From Bradyrhizobium sp. (GTDB lineage: Bacteria; Pseudomonadota; Alphaproteobacteria; Rhizobiales; Xanthobacteraceae), in assembly GCF_030654605.1 (NCBI RefSeq), contig NZ_JAURXB010000079.1, positions 52,345 to 116,344 on the forward strand: 64,000 nt of DNA, given 5' to 3'. Below the pieces are notes generated by a model that saw nothing but the letters and a program-made list of their open reading frames with translations, did no database searches and was not told the DNA's origin. Below, piece after piece: positions 27,087 to 36,103 of this stretch (the stretch's first letter is position 1; every line of letters begins with the position of its first letter). Both the position numbers and the translations under genes were made by a program.

Positions 27087-28469
27087 TCAGGCCAGCAACC
27101 GCGACGCAAAATCCGGCAGCAGCCCGGTATTCCCGGCGAGGCGGAAATCGACATCGGCCAGCCCAGCGCGCAACAGCCAGTCGTCGAATTCCGGCGCCCG
27201 CTTCAGGCCGAACAGGTCGCGGACATAGAGGGCGTCATGGAACGAGGTGGACTGGTAGTTCAGCATGACATCGTCGGCCCCGGGGACCCCCATGATGAAG
27301 GTAACGCCGGCGGCGGCGAGCAGTGTCAGGAGATTGTCCATGTCGTCCTGGTCGGCCTCGGCGTGGTTGGTGTAGCAAACGTCGACGCCGAGCGGCAGGC
27401 CGAGCAGCTTGCCGCAGAAATGGTCCTCCAGCCCGGCGCGGATGATCTCCTTGCCGTCATAGAGATATTCAGGACCGATAAAGCCGACCACGCTGTTGAC
27501 CAGCAGCGGATCGAAGGCGCGTGCCACCGCATAGGCCCGCGCCTCCAGGGTTTGCTGGTCGACGCCATGATGGGCGTTGGCCGACAACGCCGACCCCTGC
27601 CCGGTCTCGAAATACATCACATTGCTGCCGACGCTGCCGCGGCGCAGCGACAGTCCGGCCTGGTGAGCCTGCCGCAGCAGCGCCAGATCGATGCCGAAAC
27701 TGCGGTTCGCCGCCTGCGTGCCCGCGACCGACTGAAACACCAGATCGACTGGAAAGCCCCGCTCGATCAATCCGAGCGTGGTCGTGACATGGGTCAGGAC
27801 GCAGCCCTGCGTCGGGATCTGCAGCCTTGCGATGACATCATCGAGCAGCCGCACCAGGCCGCCGATGACAGTGGGATCGTCGCTGGCCGGATTGATGCCG
27901 ATACAGGCGTCGCCGGATCCGAGCAGGATGCCGTCGAGGATCGACGCGGTGATGCCTTTGGCGTCGTCGAAGGGATGATTGGGCTGTAGCCGCACGCTCA
28001 TCCGGCCGCGCAGGCCGATGGTGTTGCGAAAGGTCGATGTCACCTGGCATTTTTTCGCCACCAGGATCAGGTCCTGGTTGCGCATCAGTTTTGATACCGC
28101 CGCGGCCATTTCGGGGGTGATGCCGCGCGACAGCCTGGCGAGAACGGCCGATGTCGCAGCGTCCGACAGCAGCCAGTCGCGGAATGCGCCGGTAGTCAGC
28201 GAGGATATCGCGGCGAAGGCTGTGGCGTCGTGGCTATCGACGATCAGGCGGGTGACCTCGTCGTCTTCGTAGGGAACGACGGTCTCCTGCAGGAACTGTT
28301 TCAGGGGAACGTCCGATAGCGCGATCCGCGCCGCGATCATTTGCGCGGCACTTTCGGCGGCTACCCCCGCGAGGCGGTCGCCTGAGCGCGGCGGCGTGGC
28401 CTTGGCGAGCAGATCGCGCAGATCATCGAACACATAAGTGGTTGCGTCGATGGCGTGTCGATAGATCAT
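27087..28469 (-). CDS. eutB: ethanolamine ammonia-lyase large subunit
   Basis: A 460-residue TIM-barrel protein, the catalytic subunit of ethanolamine ammonia-lyase. Recognisable stretches are RLQPNHPFDD, ILLGSGDACIGINPASDD, QGCVLTHVTTTLGLIERG, DLVFQSVAGTQAANRSFGI, MYFETGQGSALSANAHHG and FIGPEYLYDGKEI. It would use adenosylcobalamin in the cytoplasm; no microcompartment shell genes are nearby, so this is the simple non-compartment type. It is the first gene of eutB-hpnP-eutC, with a 154-base gap before hpnP. Confidence 0.95.
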   Translation of the reverse strand: MIYRHAIDATTYVFDDLRDLLAKATPPRSGDRLAGVAAESAAQMIAARIALSDVPLKQFLQETVVPYEDDEVTRLIVDSHDATAFAAISSLTTGAFRDWLLSDAATSAVLARLSRGITPEMAAAVSKLMRNQDLILVAKKCQVTSTFRNTIGLRGRMSVRLQPNHPFDDAKGITASILDGILLGSGDACIGINPASDDPTVIGGLVRLLDDVIARLQIPTQGCVLTHVTTTLGLIERGFPVDLVFQSVAGTQAANRSFGIDLALLRQAHQAGLSLRRGSVGSNVMYFETGQGSALSANAHHGVDQQTLEARAYAVARAFDPLLVNSVVGFIGPEYLYDGKEIIRAGLEDHFCGKLLGLPLGVDVCYTNHAEADQDDMDNLLTLLAAAGVTFIMGVPGADDVMLNYQSTSFHDALYVRDLFGLKRAPEFDDWLLRAGLADVDFRLAGNTGLLPDFASRLLA

Positions 28470-28532
28470 GAGAACTCCGAATCCGTCAGCGCCTTGCGCT
28501 GTGGCTTTCGAAGACTATCACCGGCTGCGAGA

Positions 28533-30245
28533 CTACGCAGCCCGCACGGTGGCGAGGAATTTGACCACTTCGGCCTTGAGGCGCTTGTTTTCGCTGGACA
28601 GCAACTGCGCCGACGCCAGCACCTGCGAGGAAGCCGTGCCGGTATCGCCGGCGCCGCGGTTGACGTCGGCGATCGAGGTCGCGACCTGGGTGGAGCCGAC
28701 CGCCGCCTGCTGCACGTTGCGGGCGATCTCCTGGGTCGCCGCGCCCTGCTGCTCGATGGCGGCCGCGATCGCCGAGGCGATCTCGGAGACCTGCCCGATG
28801 GTGCCGTAGATTTCCTTGATCGCGACCACCGAATCCTGGGTGGCCGCCTGCATGCCGGCGATCTGGGTCGAAATCTCGCTGGTGGCCTTGGCGGTCTGCG
28901 ACGCCAGCGCCTTGACCTCCTGCGCGACCACGGCAAACCCGCGGCCGGCATCGCCGGCGCGGGCGGCTTCGATGGTCGCGTTGAGCGCCAGCAGATTGGT
29001 CTGCGCCGCGATCGTGGTGATCAGTTGGGTGACGTCGCCGATGCGGTTGGCGGCCAGCGACAATTCGGCGATCCGCGCGTCGGTCTTTCCCGCCTGCTCG
29101 ACCGCCTCAGTGGCGATCCGGTTGGAATCCGCGACCTGGCGGCCGATTTCGTTGATGGAGCTCGCCATTTCTTCCGTCGCCGTCGCCACCGATTGCACGT
29201 TGGCGGACGTTTCCTCCGAAGCCGCCGCAACCACGGCCGAGAGATCCTGGCTCGCCGCACTGCTGTTGGTCAGGATGACGGCGGAATTCTCCAGCTCGCT
29301 CGATGCAGCGCCGACGTTTTCGATGATACTGCCGACCGCGGCCTCGAAACTCTCGGCGAGGTTATGCAGCTCGGCGCGGCGGGCGACGGCGAGCTCGCGG
29401 TTCTTGTCCTCGCGTTCGGCGGTCTCGCGTTCGGCCTTGGCCACCGCCTGCACCTTGAATTCCTCGACCGCGCGGGCCATCTGGCCGACTTCGTCGCGGC
29501 GCTCGAGGCCCGGCAGCTGGACGTCGAAATTGCCGACCGCGAGTTCACGCATCGCCTTCGACATCGCCACCACCGGGCGGGAAATATTGCGGCCGATCAG
29601 GAACGAAACCACGATGCCGGCGAAAGCCACCACCAGCAGCACGGCCATCAGCGCCAGTTGCTGCTGCTCGAGGGTAATCCCGGCACGGGCGATCTCGCGA
29701 TCCTTGCTGTCGCTCGAGCGCGCGATGAGGTCGTCGGTCAGCTTCTCGATATCGACGAAATTCCGTTCCGCGCCCTTGATGAACAACAGCGCCGATCCGG
29801 CATCGCCATCGGCCATCTCGATGGCATTTTTGGATTGCTTGAGATAACCCGCGACGGCGGCTTTCAGTTTTTCCAGGCCGTCCGATTTGCCATCCGATTT
29901 GGCACTGCCCTGGGCCCCCTCGACCGCCTTCAGGGCGTCCGAAATCTTCGCGGCGGAGGCTGAAGCTTCCTTGGCGAATGCCTGAATTTTCTTTTCGTCG
30001 GTTTCGTTGGCCGCGATGGCCGCGAGCCGGTACAGCTTGGCGTGCGCGGTCCACGCCACGGTGTTGAGTTCGTTGGCGAGTTCCGATTGCCGCATCGGCC
30101 CTGCGACCAGCGCATCGACCGCGGTCTGGTTCGATCGCAGCGCCTGCAAGGCATAGACGCCGACGCCGATCAGGACCAGGATCAGAAACGCCGGCGCGAG
30201 CTGAACTTTCCAGGACAGCCCGATATTCTTGATCCAGCCCAGCAT
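28533..30245 (-). CDS. methyl-accepting chemotaxis protein
   Basis: A 570-residue chemoreceptor: a transmembrane helix at residues 11-30, a periplasmic four-helix-bundle-type sensor domain to about residue 188, a second helix near 190-212, a HAMP domain ([16 protein letters not shown]) and a cytoplasmic signalling domain. The hairpin tip [17 protein letters not shown] is intact. No CheB/CheR docking pentapeptide is seen at the C-terminus. ATG 30245 gives [15 protein letters not shown]; the 23 residues upstream look non-coding. A Cache-domain exported protein gene precedes it by 46 bases. Confidence 0.93.
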   Translation of the reverse strand: MLGWIKNIGLSWKVQLAPAFLILVLIGVGVYALQALRSNQTAVDALVAGPMRQSELANELNTVAWTAHAKLYRLAAIAANETDEKKIQAFAKEASASAAKISDALKAVEGAQGSAKSDGKSDGLEKLKAAVAGYLKQSKNAIEMADGDAGSALLFIKGAERNFVDIEKLTDDLIARSSDSKDREIARAGITLEQQQLALMAVLLVVAFAGIVVSFLIGRNISRPVVAMSKAMRELAVGNFDVQLPGLERRDEVGQMARAVEEFKVQAVAKAERETAEREDKNRELAVARRAELHNLAESFEAAVGSIIENVGAASSELENSAVILTNSSAASQDLSAVVAAASEETSANVQSVATATEEMASSINEIGRQVADSNRIATEAVEQAGKTDARIAELSLAANRIGDVTQLITTIAAQTNLLALNATIEAARAGDAGRGFAVVAQEVKALASQTAKATSEISTQIAGMQAATQDSVVAIKEIYGTIGQVSEIASAIAAAIEQQGAATQEIARNVQQAAVGSTQVATSIADVNRGAGDTGTASSQVLASAQLLSSENKRLKAEVVKFLATVRAA

Positions 30246-30291
30246 ATCAATCCTTCGAGGCGACGATCGCCGTGTAGCCGATCTTAGTGTG

Positions 30292-30759
30292 TCAGAGCTT
30301 GTAGATGCCCGCACACACCGCCGTGTTGTCGACCTTCTCGCAATACATCTGCTTCGGCTCGACCTTCTTGCTCACGGGATTGACGAACTTGTAGTCCTGC
30401 CAGAACGAAGGCTGCTTGGCGGCCATTTCGACCCGTTCCTTCACATAAAGCTTGCCGTCGACGTCCTGCGCGTCGATCAGGTCCTTGCCGACGAATTTGG
30501 CGTTGGAGCCGTGGGCCAGAACCTTGCCGTCGAGCTGATAGACCACTACGTACAAATCGCGATCGACGAAGCCGGCGGCCTTGCCGGTGAATTCGCCGTA
30601 CGCCTTGTCGGCGCCCTGCGCCTTGATGAAACCGACGGCCTTCTTGACCATCGCGATAGCGTCATCCTTGCCCGCGCCATCGGCGGCCATGGCGGCGCCT
30701 GCGCAGACGAACATGGCTGTCAGTCCAGAAACGAGCACCTTCGTTGACCAGTTGTTCAC
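30292..30759 (-). CDS. exported single-Cache-domain protein
   Basis: A 155-residue protein with a signal peptide ([19 protein letters not shown]) and a Cache-type ligand-binding domain ([54 protein letters not shown]). The start is a GTG at 30759 with GGAGAG six bases upstream; the longer frame to 30807 has no such site. Transcribed just ahead of the chemoreceptor. It may be a periplasmic ligand-binding partner of that receptor; this is inference. Confidence 0.8.
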   Translation of the reverse strand: MNNWSTKVLVSGLTAMFVCAGAAMAADGAGKDDAIAMVKKAVGFIKAQGADKAYGEFTGKAAGFVDRDLYVVVYQLDGKVLAHGSNAKFVGKDLIDAQDVDGKLYVKERVEMAAKQPSFWQDYKFVNPVSKKVEPKQMYCEKVDNTAVCAGIYKL

Positions 30760-31064
30760 GTTTTCTCTCCGGATCGATTGAGTTGGGACGCGGTCGCAGC
30801 ACCGCACACGGCATGATTGTCACGAAAGAGCGAACCGTCGGTTAATGTGCCTATCCGTAGAGCAACGGGGATCGGGAAAACGACCTGTAAAGGGATGTGC
30901 CATTTCGAAACGCCGGCAACGCATACGCCCCTCGGTGGGGTCGGGCATTCGGATAGGAACTGATTTCCGATCGCGGCATCAGCCTCGCGCGCGGCGCAAG
31001 GAACCGGCGGCGATGGCCGTCACAGGGAGCCCGGCCTGAGCCATGCAAAATTCGTCCGGCTGGT

Positions 31065-31229
31065 TCACTCCTTCTGGGCGATTTGAATGGTCGCGTCGGG
31101 CACCGCAGCCTCGGTCAGTTCGCGCTCCGCCTGATGATAGAATTCCTGATCCCGCCCATCGGGCTTTCCGGCCTGCTCCCAAAGCTCATAGGCACGACGT
31201 ACGATTTCAATCCCGCGCGGCTTGGCCAC
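31065..31229 (-). CDS. DUF2934 domain protein
   Basis: A 54-residue cytoplasmic protein made almost wholly of the DUF2934 motif (IRRAYELWE-type helix, GKPDGRDQEFYHQAE, REL). GTG 31229 has a perfect GGAGG site seven bases upstream; the open frame to 31295 lacks one. Function unknown; such proteins are common in rhizobia. A sequence resembling an EcfG promoter lies 27 bases upstream of the start. Confidence 0.8.
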   Translation of the reverse strand: MAKPRGIEIVRRAYELWEQAGKPDGRDQEFYHQAERELTEAAVPDATIQIAQKE

Positions 31230-31256
31230 CGGCAGCCTCCTGCAGCTTTTTCGCTC

Positions 31257-31281
31257 AACCAAATGAGTGCGAAAACGTTCC
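31257..31281 (-). promoter_or_regulatory. candidate EcfG (general stress sigma) promoter of the DUF2934 gene
   Basis: On the minus strand GGAAC (31281-31277) is followed after 16 bases by GGTT (31260-31257). The alphaproteobacterial EcfG consensus is GGAAC-N16/17-CGTT, so there is one mismatch. It lies 27 bases before the GTG start. Confidence 0.5.
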
Positions 31282-31378
31282 AGGGGCGGGAACACGACAC
31301 CACACAGCCGCCCTTAAATCGCAGGAGGCGCGCCGATGAAATTTTTGAATTTTTTCCCGGCAAACCTACCGCATGGCA

Positions 31379-31403
31379 GGAACAAGACGCGACCCGGCCG
31401 GTT
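31379..31403 (+). promoter_or_regulatory. candidate EcfG promoter of the DUF892 gene
   Basis: GGAAC at 31379-31383, 16 bases, then GGTT at 31400-31403, the same layout and same single mismatch as the divergent promoter at 31257-31281. It lies 31 bases before the ATG at 31435. Confidence 0.5.
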
Positions 31404-31434
31404 CTAGAATGGCAATTTCAAACCGGAGGGCAAA

Positions 31435-31941
31435 ATGGCCAAAGATAAAGTACTGAGCGACCTGTTCCTCGACACCTTGAAGGACATCTATTTCGCCGAA
31501 AAGAAGATCCTGTCCGCGCTGCCGAAGATGGCGAAGGCGGCGCAGTCTCCCAAGCTCCGGGCGGCATTCGAGAAGCACATGGGCGAAACCGAGGGCCAGG
31601 TCGACCGGCTCGAACAGGTATTCGCCTCGATCGATGAATCGCCGAAGGGCAAGACCTGCGACGCCATCATGGGCATCCTCGACGAGGGCAAGGAAATCAT
31701 GGACGAGTACAAGGGCACCGCCGCCCTTGACGCCGGCCTGCTTGCCGCAGCGCAGGCGGTCGAGCATTACGAGATCTCCCGCTACGGCACGCTGAAGACC
31801 TGGGCGAGCGAGCTCGGCTACAAGGACGCCGTGAAGCTGCTGGACGCGACGCTGAAGGAAGAGAAGACCACCGACAGCACGCTCAGCCAGATCGCCGAGA
31901 CGGAAGTCAACCGGCACGCGGAAACGGCGCAAGCCGCGTAG
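31435..31941 (+). CDS. ferritin-like DUF892 (YciE/YciF) protein
   Basis: A 168-residue four-helix ferritin-like protein. YciF-type proteins are stress-induced and some bind di-iron. The family pattern is clear: DLFLDTLKDIYFAEKKILSA, FEKHMGETEGQVDRLEQVF with candidate metal-binding Glu/His residues, and AAAQAVEHYEISRYGTL. A strong ribosome site (GGAGGG) precedes ATG 31435. An EcfG-like promoter upstream fits general-stress control. A terminator follows. Confidence 0.9.
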   Translation: MAKDKVLSDLFLDTLKDIYFAEKKILSALPKMAKAAQSPKLRAAFEKHMGETEGQVDRLEQVFASIDESPKGKTCDAIMGILDEGKEIMDEYKGTAALDAGLLAAAQAVEHYEISRYGTLKTWASELGYKDAVKLLDATLKEEKTTDSTLSQIAETEVNRHAETAQAA

Positions 31942-31968
31942 AAGGGGCGGATGTACCCCCTTTTTGAA

Positions 31969-31996
31969 AAGGCCCCGGTTTCCGGGGCCTTTTTTC
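31969..31996 (+). terminator. rho-independent terminator after the DUF892 gene
   Basis: AAGGCCCCGG (31969-31978) pairs with CCGGGGCCTT (31982-31991), loop TTT, followed by an uninterrupted run of T. It lies 28 bases after the DUF892 stop. Confidence 0.92.
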
Positions 31997-32122
31997 TTCA
32001 TCTATCCCGACAAGCCGACCGTGTGCGCCTGCGCCGCGGGGCTTTCCGCTGCGCGGCGGCGCTGCTATCATCCCCTGCGAGAGCCGGAAAAGGCCCGCAA
32101 AAAACGACAGGGGAGACGACGA

Positions 32123-33085
32123 ATGGCAAGAACGTTCGTGAGGTTGGCCGGCGCGGCCGTGCTGACCGGTGTGCTGGCAGCTTTATCCGCGCCCGCGATG
32201 GCGCAATATCCCGACCGCCCCATCAAGATGATCGTGCCATGGGCCGCGGGCGGCGATACCGACAACATCTTCCGGCCGTTCGCCGTCGAATTCCAGAAGC
32301 AGCTCGGCCAGCCCGTCGTCATCGCCAATATCGGCGGCGCCTCCGGCACCGTCGGCGCGCGCGAGGCGCAGAAATCGGCGCCTGACGGCTACACCGTCTA
32401 CGCGGTGCACGACTACATCCATCTGACGTTCTATGCCGGGATCAGCGACGTCAAATACAGCGACTTCGAGCCGATCTGTCTGGTCGCGGCGACGCCCTCG
32501 GTGCTGACCGCCAGCGCCAAGACGCCCTGGAAGAACTGGCAGGAACTCGCCGACGACGCCAAGAAGCGGCCGGGCGAGATCACGGTCGGCGCCACGCTCG
32601 GCTCCACCAGCCATATCTTCCCGGCCATGATCGAGAAGGCCGCCGGCATCAAATTCAAATTCGTGTCCTATGACGGGCTGGCGCCGCGCATGAACGCGCT
32701 GCTCGGTGGCCACATCAACCTTACCGATTCCAACCTGACGCAGAAGGGCAAGGTCGAAGCCGCCGTACTGCGCTTCATCGCGATCGCCAGCGAGAAGCGC
32801 GATCCGGAAGCGCCTGACGTGCCGACGCTCAAGGAGCTCGGCATGAACATCGTCTACGAGGTGGCGCGCGGCATCCTGGTCCCCAAGGGGACACCCGCAC
32901 CGGTGCGCGCCAAGCTCGAAGAGGCCTGCGCCAAGGCGACCAAGGAGCCGAGCTTCGCCCAGGCCATGAAGCTGCAAGGCACCCGCGTGGCGTACCTCAA
33001 TGCCAATGACTATGCCCGGTTCCTCGCCAGGATCGATGGCGAGAGCAAGACCATCATGACCGATCTCGGCCTGATCAAGAAATGA
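32123..33085 (+). CDS. TTT-family periplasmic substrate-binding protein (TctC/Bug)
   Basis: A 320-residue binding protein of the tripartite tricarboxylate transporter family: signal peptide MARTFVRLAGAAVLTGVLAA ending near APAMA, then YPDRPIKMIVPWAAGGDTDN, the family's N-terminal block, GGASGTVGAREAQKSAPDGY, and a C-terminal YARFLARIDGESKTIM. ATG 32123 has GGGGAGA upstream; the open frame to 31964 runs through the terminator and is not coding. Ligand unknown, probably a carboxylic acid. First gene of a four-gene operon. Confidence 0.92.
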   Translation: MARTFVRLAGAAVLTGVLAALSAPAMAQYPDRPIKMIVPWAAGGDTDNIFRPFAVEFQKQLGQPVVIANIGGASGTVGAREAQKSAPDGYTVYAVHDYIHLTFYAGISDVKYSDFEPICLVAATPSVLTASAKTPWKNWQELADDAKKRPGEITVGATLGSTSHIFPAMIEKAAGIKFKFVSYDGLAPRMNALLGGHINLTDSNLTQKGKVEAAVLRFIAIASEKRDPEAPDVPTLKELGMNIVYEVARGILVPKGTPAPVRAKLEEACAKATKEPSFAQAMKLQGTRVAYLNANDYARFLARIDGESKTIMTDLGLIKK

Positions 33086-33558
33086 GCATCGGCCGCGACG
33101 GAATTGCCGGGCTGGTCCTGCTCGCGATCAGCCTGGTGCTGCTGGTGAAGTCGTTCCAGCTGCCGTCTCTTCCCATCGTTCCGGTTGGGCCGGGCTTTTA
33201 CCCTTCCATCGTGCTGTGCTTCATGGCGGCGGCGAGCGCGCTGCTGGTGCTGCAGGACCTCATGAAGCGTGCGCCGGTCGTGGCCGACGTTCCCGGCGCG
33301 CCGCGGCGAAACTATCGGCTGGTGGTGATCGCCTTCGCGATCGTCGGCATCTATGTGGTGCTGCTGCCGCTGCTGGGATTTCGCCTCGCCACCGTGTTGT
33401 TCGTAGGCAGCCTGCAGGCCGCTCTGGGCCGGCCGCGCACGCCACGGCAATGGGCGGTGCTGGCGGCGATCGCGCTCGGCACCGCCATGGTGAGCTATTT
33501 CGTCTTTGAACGATACCTGCTGGTGCTGCTGCCGCGCGGCGCATGGACGGGGTTCTGA
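33082..33558 (+). CDS. TTT transporter small membrane subunit (TctB)
   Basis: A 158-residue protein with about four transmembrane helices (near residues 5-23, 38-55, 76-95 and 120-150), the TctB layout, including GPGFYPSIVLCFMAAASALL. It overlaps tctC by 4 bases (ATGA) and tctA by one base (TGATG). Confidence 0.88.
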   Translation: MSIGRDGIAGLVLLAISLVLLVKSFQLPSLPIVPVGPGFYPSIVLCFMAAASALLVLQDLMKRAPVVADVPGAPRRNYRLVVIAFAIVGIYVVLLPLLGFRLATVLFVGSLQAALGRPRTPRQWAVLAAIALGTAMVSYFVFERYLLVLLPRGAWTGF

Positions 33559-35081
33559 TGCTCGATCTGCTCTGGCACGGCCTCGTCAACGTCGCGCAGT
33601 GGAAATACATGTTGCCGCTGTTTGCCGGCACCTTCATCGGCGTGATCGGCGGCTCGTTGCCGGGCGTCACCATCACCATGACGGTCATCGTGGTGCTGCC
33701 GTTCACCTACGGGCTCGATCCCCTGGCGGGGCTTGCGGCAATGACCGGCGTCTATGTCGGCGGCTCGACCGGCGGTCTGATCGCCTGCTGCCTGCTCGGT
33801 ATCCCCGGCTCGCCGGCGTCGATCGCCACCACTTTCGACGGCTTTCCGATGTCGCGCAACGGCGAGCCCGGCCGCGCCATCTGGCTCGGCGTCTGGGCGT
33901 CGGTCTGGGGCGGCCTGCTCGGCGCCCTGTTCCTGGTGTTCCTGACCGGGCCGCTGGCCGCGATCGCGCTGGAATTCGGGCCGTGGGAATACTTCTCGCT
34001 GTTCGTGCTGGCGATGGCGATGGTGGCGGGGCTGACCGAAGCCTCGCTGCTCAAGGGACTGCTCTCGACCGCCATCGGGCTGTTGATCACGGTGGTCGGC
34101 CACGATCCGATCGGCAGCGTGCCGCGCTTCACCTTCGGCTCGGAATTCATCGGCGGCGGCTTTCCGTTCCTCCCCGTGCTGATCGGCATTTTCGCCTTCG
34201 CGCAGATCATGACCGATCTGGAGAAGCTCAATGGGCCGCGCAACCAGCCGGTGGAATCGCTGGTCGGGGTCAGGCTCGAGCGCTTCTCGCACCTCAAGGT
34301 GAACCTGGAAATCTTCAGGCAGCCGTTCCTGCTGGCGTGGTCGACGATCGTCGGGCTGATCATCGGCATCCTGCCGGCGATCGGCGGCAGCGCATCGAGC
34401 GTGATGGCCTATGACCAGGCCAAGAAATTCTCGAAGACGCCGGAGCGTTTCGGCAAGGGCCACCCGGAAGGCATCATCGCCTCGGAAGCCTCCAACAACG
34501 CCAATGTCTCGGGCTCGCTGATGACCATCATGGCGTTCGGCATTCCCGGCGACGCCGTCACCGCCGTGATGCTCGGCGCCATGACGATCCACGGCATTCA
34601 ATCGGGACCGCTGTTCATCTCGCAAAACCCCGACCTCGCCTATGGCATCTACGCGGCCTATATCCTGGCGCATCCCTGCATGCTCCTGATCTGCGTCGCG
34701 CTGATGCCGCTGATGCTGCGCGTGACCTCGGTGCGGATGGCGGTGCTGGCGCCGGTGGTGCTGGTGCTCTGCGTGGTCGGCGCCTACGCGCTCAACAACA
34801 CCATGCAGAGCGTCTACGTGCTGCTGCTGTTCGGCGTCGTCGGCTACGTCCTGGTCAAGCTCGGCTTTCCGCTGGCGCCGCTGATCCTCGGGCTCATTCT
34901 CGGCGACCAGATCGAGATCAATCTGGTACGCGCGATCATGACCGACGCCAATCCGTGGCTTTTCGTGACGCGGCCGATTTCAGGCGGGCTGCTCGCGGCG
35001 GCGGTGCTATCGGTCGCACTTGCGATATGGCAGCATCTGCGCCACCAGAACCGGGTGGTCGAGGAAGAGCCGGATTTTTGA
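33558..35081 (+). CDS. TTT transporter large membrane subunit (TctA)
   Basis: A 507-residue permease with roughly 10-12 helices and the family's signature loops: GGSLPGVTITMTV near residue 30, CCLLGIPGSPASIATTFDG, ILPAIGGSASSVMAYDQAKK and FGIPGDAVTAVMLGAM. Start at MLDLLWHGLVNVAQW (33558), coupled to tctB. It imports the ligand captured by the TctC protein using the ion gradient. Confidence 0.95.
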   Translation: MLDLLWHGLVNVAQWKYMLPLFAGTFIGVIGGSLPGVTITMTVIVVLPFTYGLDPLAGLAAMTGVYVGGSTGGLIACCLLGIPGSPASIATTFDGFPMSRNGEPGRAIWLGVWASVWGGLLGALFLVFLTGPLAAIALEFGPWEYFSLFVLAMAMVAGLTEASLLKGLLSTAIGLLITVVGHDPIGSVPRFTFGSEFIGGGFPFLPVLIGIFAFAQIMTDLEKLNGPRNQPVESLVGVRLERFSHLKVNLEIFRQPFLLAWSTIVGLIIGILPAIGGSASSVMAYDQAKKFSKTPERFGKGHPEGIIASEASNNANVSGSLMTIMAFGIPGDAVTAVMLGAMTIHGIQSGPLFISQNPDLAYGIYAAYILAHPCMLLICVALMPLMLRVTSVRMAVLAPVVLVLCVVGAYALNNTMQSVYVLLLFGVVGYVLVKLGFPLAPLILGLILGDQIEINLVRAIMTDANPWLFVTRPISGGLLAAAVLSVALAIWQHLRHQNRVVEEEPDF

Positions 35082-35092
35082 GATGAAGCTGG

Positions 35093-35923
35093 ATGGCAAA
35101 TTTGGAGAAAACCGTGCGACCTGACCTGCGCATCGCGGTTGTCGGGCTCGGCGCCATCGGCACCAGGGTGGTCGAGGCGCTGGACCGGGGGATCGACGGA
35201 TTGGTGCTCACCGCGGTGTCGGTACAGAATCCCGAAAAGCACCGCAGCCTGCTCGCCGGTTTAAGCAGACCGCCCGCGCTCCTGCCGATCGAGGCGCTGG
35301 TCGATGTCGCCGACATCGTCATCGAATGCGCGCCGAGCCGGCTGGTGAGGTCGATCGTGACGCCGTTCGTGAGTGCCGGAAAGACCGCGGTCGTGCTCAG
35401 CGCGGGTGCGCTGCTCGACCATGAGGACCTGATTGAACTGGCGAAGCAGAATGGCGGTCAGATCGTGGTACCGACCGGCGCCCTGATCGGCCTCGACGCA
35501 GTTACCGCGGCAGCGGTCGGAAAAATCCATTCGGTGCGGATGATTACCCGCAAGCCGCCGGGCGGGCTCGCCGGCGCGCCCTATATCGTCGCGAACAACA
35601 TCGGCATCGAAGGACTTGCCGAACCGCTCAAGATATTCGACGGCACGGCGCGCGAGGCGGCAAAGGGATTTCCGGCCAATGTCAATGTGGCCGCCGCCCT
35701 GTCGCTGGCCGGGATCGGTCCCGATCGAACGACCATCCAGATCTGGGCGGATCCGACCGTGACGCGCAACATGCACCGGATCGAGGTGGACTCCGATTCA
35801 GCGCGCTTCTCGATGTCGATCGAGAACATCCCGTCGGAAAACCCGAAGACGGGCCTGATCACCGCGCTCTCGGTCATCGCCTGTCTGCGCAAGCTGCGGG
35901 CTTCGCTTCGCGTCGGGACATGA
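35093..35923 (+). CDS. putative L-aspartate dehydrogenase (NadX family)
   Basis: A 276-residue NAD(P)-binding protein: Rossmann motif VVGLGAIGTRVVEAL at residues 16-30, then the DUF108/aspartate dehydrogenase C-terminal domain (GGQIVVPTGALIGLDA, TRKPPGGLAGAP, GFPANVNVAAALSLAGIG, HRIEVDSDSARF). NadX oxidises aspartate to iminoaspartate, either for NAD synthesis or amino-acid catabolism. Here it follows tctA by 11 bases, so a catabolic or redox role linked to the imported acid is more likely than NAD synthesis. The actual substrate could be another amino acid. Confidence 0.82.
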   Translation: MANLEKTVRPDLRIAVVGLGAIGTRVVEALDRGIDGLVLTAVSVQNPEKHRSLLAGLSRPPALLPIEALVDVADIVIECAPSRLVRSIVTPFVSAGKTAVVLSAGALLDHEDLIELAKQNGGQIVVPTGALIGLDAVTAAAVGKIHSVRMITRKPPGGLAGAPYIVANNIGIEGLAEPLKIFDGTAREAAKGFPANVNVAAALSLAGIGPDRTTIQIWADPTVTRNMHRIEVDSDSARFSMSIENIPSENPKTGLITALSVIACLRKLRASLRVGT

Positions 35924-36103
35924 TGGCGCGCGACGCCCCCGAAGCGATCGAATATAAGGTACCGCGCACCTCTTCGGGGGCTGACGTCGGTAACTCGTTT
36001 TCGATACGGTCAGGATCGACAGACCCTTTCCGGAGAACGGATCGTTATCGGAAGTGGTACGTCTCTTGCTTCCGGACGATATGCGTGTGAGTAAGGACAC
36101 AGT

